NCBI GenBank assembly: GCA_002710215.1
Contig: PAJQ01000057.1
Location: 8,590-44,567 of the forward strand
Source of the DNA: Chloroflexota bacterium
GTDB lineage: Bacteria; Chloroflexota; Dehalococcoidia; Lucifugimonadales; UBA3495
DNA: 35,978 nt
Direction: 5' to 3'
The number at the start of each line of letters is the position of its first letter. The first letter of the stretch is position 1. Of this stretch, positions 34,401-35,978 are shown one piece after another. Position numbers and translations under genes: made by a program. The notes under the pieces were generated by a model. The model was not told where the DNA came from. It did not search any database and worked only from the letters and a program-made list of their open reading frames with translations.

Positions 34401-34792
34401 TGCTAAGCATCGCCGACCAGAATAAGGCCGAAGCCCTGGATCTGGTCAGGGACCTGGGACAGGCGGGTTGCCCCCTTTACGCCACCGAGGGCACCGCCGC
34501 CATGATTTCCGCTTTGGGCATCCCGGTTACCGTGGCCAACAAAAGATTGGGCGAAGGCCATCCCAACGTGGTGGATCTGATCACCGAAGGCACCGTGGGA
34601 GCCGTGATAAACACCCTGTCGGGAGATACTTCGGTCATGCAGGACGGGTTCTTCATCCGCAGGGCTGCGGTAGAGCGCCAGATCCCTTGCTTCACCTCGC
34701 TGGACACAGCCCGGGCCGCAGTGGAAAGCCTCCTGATGGAGCGCACGACCTACAGCGTCCTGCCCACCAAGGAGTACTTAGACCCTAGATAG
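31481..34792 (+). CDS. carB: Carbamoyl-phosphate synthase, large subunit (probable ATT start)
   Basis: Makes carbamoyl phosphate from bicarbonate, ammonia and two ATP. Two ATP-grasp halves are visible: [20 protein letters not shown] at the N-terminus and [20 protein letters not shown] about halfway, with [14 protein letters not shown] and [15 protein letters not shown] as matching lid segments, then a C-terminal MGS allosteric domain ([14 protein letters not shown]). The first in-frame ATG (31643) would delete the conserved nucleotide-fold start, and no ATG, GTG or TTG occurs in frame near the expected N-terminus. ATT 31481, 8 nt after AAAGGGAG, gives 1103 residues and the family's usual lead-in. 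The assigned start is thus inference. Confidence 0.9.
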   Translation: MSISGKPGKVLVIGSGPIVIGQAAEFDYAGTQACKALREEGVTTVLVNSNPATIMTDDATADHVYIEPLSVDVLDRIIEREKPDGILPTLGGQTGLNLAVALADAGVLDKYNVRLLGTPLDTIRRCEDRELFRDFLREVGEPEPRGEIASTMEEARSIGRSVGLPLVVRPAYTLGGSGGGFASTWEEFEAIVESGLSTSPISQILLERSLAGWKEIEYEVMRDGADNCITICNMENIDPMGVHTGDSIVVAPSQTLTDKDYQMLRSASLKIIRGLGIEGGCNVQFALQPHSRVAQAIGLEPESDSPYYVIEVNPRVSRSSALASKATGYPIARVAAKIAVGKRLDEIPNAVTDKTKAAFEPALDYCVIKIPRWPFDKFPSGDRSVTTQMKATGEVMVIDRSFEAALQKAARSLELGGRTLLWEDPAWRQGGTFSLDRLPLEPNDLRLWAIMAAIRRDVDSTALLERTYIDPWFISALTRIVAMERRLLSEPLAPDLLWRAKRLGFCDEQVGTLADMLPEQVRNLRLQWDIRPVYKTVDTCAAEFEAVTPYYYSTYDQENEAEPLPGPKAVVIGSGPIRIGQGIEFDYCSVHAAQALSQSGVRSIMINSNPETVSTDFDSSDRLYFEPLDEEAVRDIIDNETVDDRPPPSVVQFGGQTAINLSQVLSAAGLPILGTSAEAIDTASDRHKFEEFLSRLGIPQPPGAAVTSVSEALQVAQNIGYPAVVRPSYVLGGRAMEIVQNASELIRYLTAAVQLAPEQPVLIDRYMEGKECEVDAICDGEQVLIPGVMEHIERAGVHSGDSMAMYPALNLTDEEVSTIVDYTTHIGLSLGIRGLLNIQFVILGGPPYRSPHLPVAAVDATSVYVLEVNPRGSRTIPFISKVTGVPVAPIATRVMLGETLASQGYEGGLWPRQKLVGIKAPVFSMGKLVGVDWHLGPEMKSTGEVMGVDRDFAGALSKALLAANLNLTKKMGVLLSIADQNKAEALDLVRDLGQAGCPLYATEGTAAMISALGIPVTVANKRLGEGHPNVVDLITEGTVGAVINTLSGDTSVMQDGFFIRRAAVERQIPCFTSLDTARAAVESLLMERTTYSVLPTKEYLDPR

Positions 34793-35746
34793 CTACCACT
34801 CCATCTCCGTGCCCAACCCCATCTCCGTGGCCTTGTCATAGGCCAGTTTGGCCGCGGCTACGTCGGCCACCCCGGTACCCATCATCTTGGCATAGACTAT
34901 TTGGCTATGATTGTCCCGGCCCGTTAGAGTACCGGCGACGGCATGGCGCAACTCCAATAGATGACTCCACTGAAGTAATCCCCGGTCCACGGCGCTGGCC
35001 ATGTCACCTGCCTCGTCACGGACCTGCTCGGCTGAGTCCACGAAAATCTTGTCCGCCCGCACCAGCGTTGCGTCGTCCACCTCCCGGATCCGCCAAGTTG
35101 TGGGGCCGGCCCCGACCAGGGTCGCCCCCGTTGCCAGCCATTCCCCGTTCATCACCGGCTCCGTAGCTGCGGCGATGCAGATAACAATGTCGCTGCCTTC
35201 CACCACCTCTTGATGACCAGCTGCCGAGGCAACGTCCAGACCCAGGGAATCGGACATTGACCTGGCAAAGGCGTCCCGGTTCTCGGCGGAGCGACTGAAA
35301 GCTTTGACGCTCTTGATGCTTCGAACTTTGCTCACGGCCTCTAACTGAGTTGGGGCTTGGTACCCGGTTCCGATGATACCCACGGTGGCAGCATCGGAAT
35401 TGGACAGATATTTCACCGCGACCGCCGTAGTAGCCCCGGTTCTTAGTTGGCCCAGGCGGTTGGCCTGCGTGTAGCACATCAGACGGCCTGTGGCTGCGTC
35501 GTAAAGGCTCACTTGGAAAGAGTAGGTGCCACGAACCACGGTGTAGGTTTTAACACCCAAGACGCCGTCGTAGAAGAGTCCCCCGCCCATGACCGCTAGC
35601 ATCCCCCCGCTGGCGATTATCTTGCGTCGGGGCAAAATCATGGCCTCACCTCGGCCAAAATGCCCCTGCATCGACTCGATAGCCGGCAACATGTCGTCCA
35701 TGGTGACGGCGCGTGAAACTTCTTCATCCCGCAAAAATAAGGCCAT
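34793..35746 (-). CDS. Ornithine cyclodeaminase / mu-crystallin family protein
   Basis: 317 residues. NAD(P)-binding core VGIIGTGYQAPTQLEAVSKV, substrate-side GVKTYTVV, LGQLRTGATTAVAVKYLS, and GATLVGAGPTTWRIREVD. The family includes ornithine cyclodeaminase, alanine dehydrogenase and imine reductases such as Dpk-like enzymes; the true substrate cannot be told. ATG 35746 follows AAAGGA. It converges with carB: its stop (34793-34795) directly abuts the carB stop, with no terminator between. Upstream (35747-35890) no gene is seen. Confidence 0.88.
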   Translation of the reverse strand: MALFLRDEEVSRAVTMDDMLPAIESMQGHFGRGEAMILPRRKIIASGGMLAVMGGGLFYDGVLGVKTYTVVRGTYSFQVSLYDAATGRLMCYTQANRLGQLRTGATTAVAVKYLSNSDAATVGIIGTGYQAPTQLEAVSKVRSIKSVKAFSRSAENRDAFARSMSDSLGLDVASAAGHQEVVEGSDIVICIAAATEPVMNGEWLATGATLVGAGPTTWRIREVDDATLVRADKIFVDSAEQVRDEAGDMASAVDRGLLQWSHLLELRHAVAGTLTGRDNHSQIVYAKMMGTGVADVAAAKLAYDKATEMGLGTEMEW

Positions 35747-35892
35747 ATCAATTTCCTTTCAAGGTTTACCGCACCGGTTTTTTGGCGCCGGCGACTCAAT
35801 TGGCCGCTAGTTTACCCTGCATTCCGATAACTGACAACGTGACTGAACCAGCGGAGAACGCTACCGAAATAATTTTTACCGAGGGAAAACTA

Positions 35893-35922
35893 TTGACATA
35901 ACTGTACGGAATATTATATATC
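35893..35922 (+). promoter_or_regulatory. Candidate sigma70 promoter reading out of the window
   Basis: A perfect -35 TTGACA at 35893-35898 followed by a very AT-rich stretch; TATATC at 35917-35922 (18-nt spacer) is the best -10. No gene can be confirmed in the remaining 56 nt. Confidence 0.45.
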
Positions 35923-35978
35923 TATTATTCGCAAGTGGATGACGGATACAACGTCAATGGCGGCTGGAGTGTTATTTG

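Noticed and set aside
35935-35978. Start of a gene at GTG 35935
   Set aside because: The frame is open to the window end but only 14 codons are visible and there is no ribosome site.

Overview
The window is a gene-dense stretch of a bacterial chromosome, fairly GC-rich by eye. Several traits point to Chloroflexota, most likely a SAR202/Dehalococcoidia-type lineage: a Thr/Pro-rich lipoprotein ending in a lamin-tail domain, a DUF5671-like repeat membrane protein, a luciferase-like F420/FMN oxidoreductase, paired CaiB/BaiF CoA-transferases, several SDR enzymes, and PyrR-controlled pyrimidine genes. That placement is inference from gene content; no rRNA or tRNA gene was seen.

Layout. 1-2966: end of a purine operon (purF tail, purM, purH). 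3058-4758: a family 2 glycosyltransferase and a BadH-like SDR, closed by a bidirectional terminator. 4899-5798 (minus): an unrecognised protein with two copies of a Cys/His-rich module, with its own promoter, a palindrome at the start point and a long leader. 6162-7249: a lamin-tail lipoprotein broken by one missing base. 7472-8410: LLM-class oxidoreductase. 8491-9082 (minus): a VapBC-type module whose toxin has three in-frame stops. 9254-10933 (minus): smpB and a ctpA-type protease. 11118-13710: cinA with a degenerate C-terminal domain, then an L-2-hydroxyglutarate oxidase. 13936-20254: a lipid-flavoured run (fused two-hotdog dehydratase, plsX, fabG, a PEP mutase/isocitrate lyase-family enzyme, an NTF2-like anchored protein, a repeat membrane protein and a 31-residue membrane peptide). 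20300-20821: nicotinamidase-like hydrolase. 20940-23392 (minus): two CoA-transferases. 23538-25568: VWA protein.

25569-26530 looks accessory: a nuclease-like gene, a decayed second copy of the VWA gene's 3' end, a dispersed palindromic repeat and a small Cys-rich protein. 26531-34792 is the pyrimidine operon: a PyrR attenuator leader, then pyrR, pyrB, pyrC, carA, an unknown 138-residue gene and carB. A perfect Shine-Dalgarno followed by ATG-TAG lies after carA, and carB has no ATG, GTG or TTG at its conserved N-terminus and probably starts at ATT. An ornithine cyclodeaminase-family gene converges on carB with abutting stop codons, and the window ends in an AT-rich promoter-like region.

The genes best worth follow-up are the tandem Cys/His-module protein, the translation oddities in the carA-carB interval, the attenuator, and the duplicated VWA tail around the nuclease-like gene.
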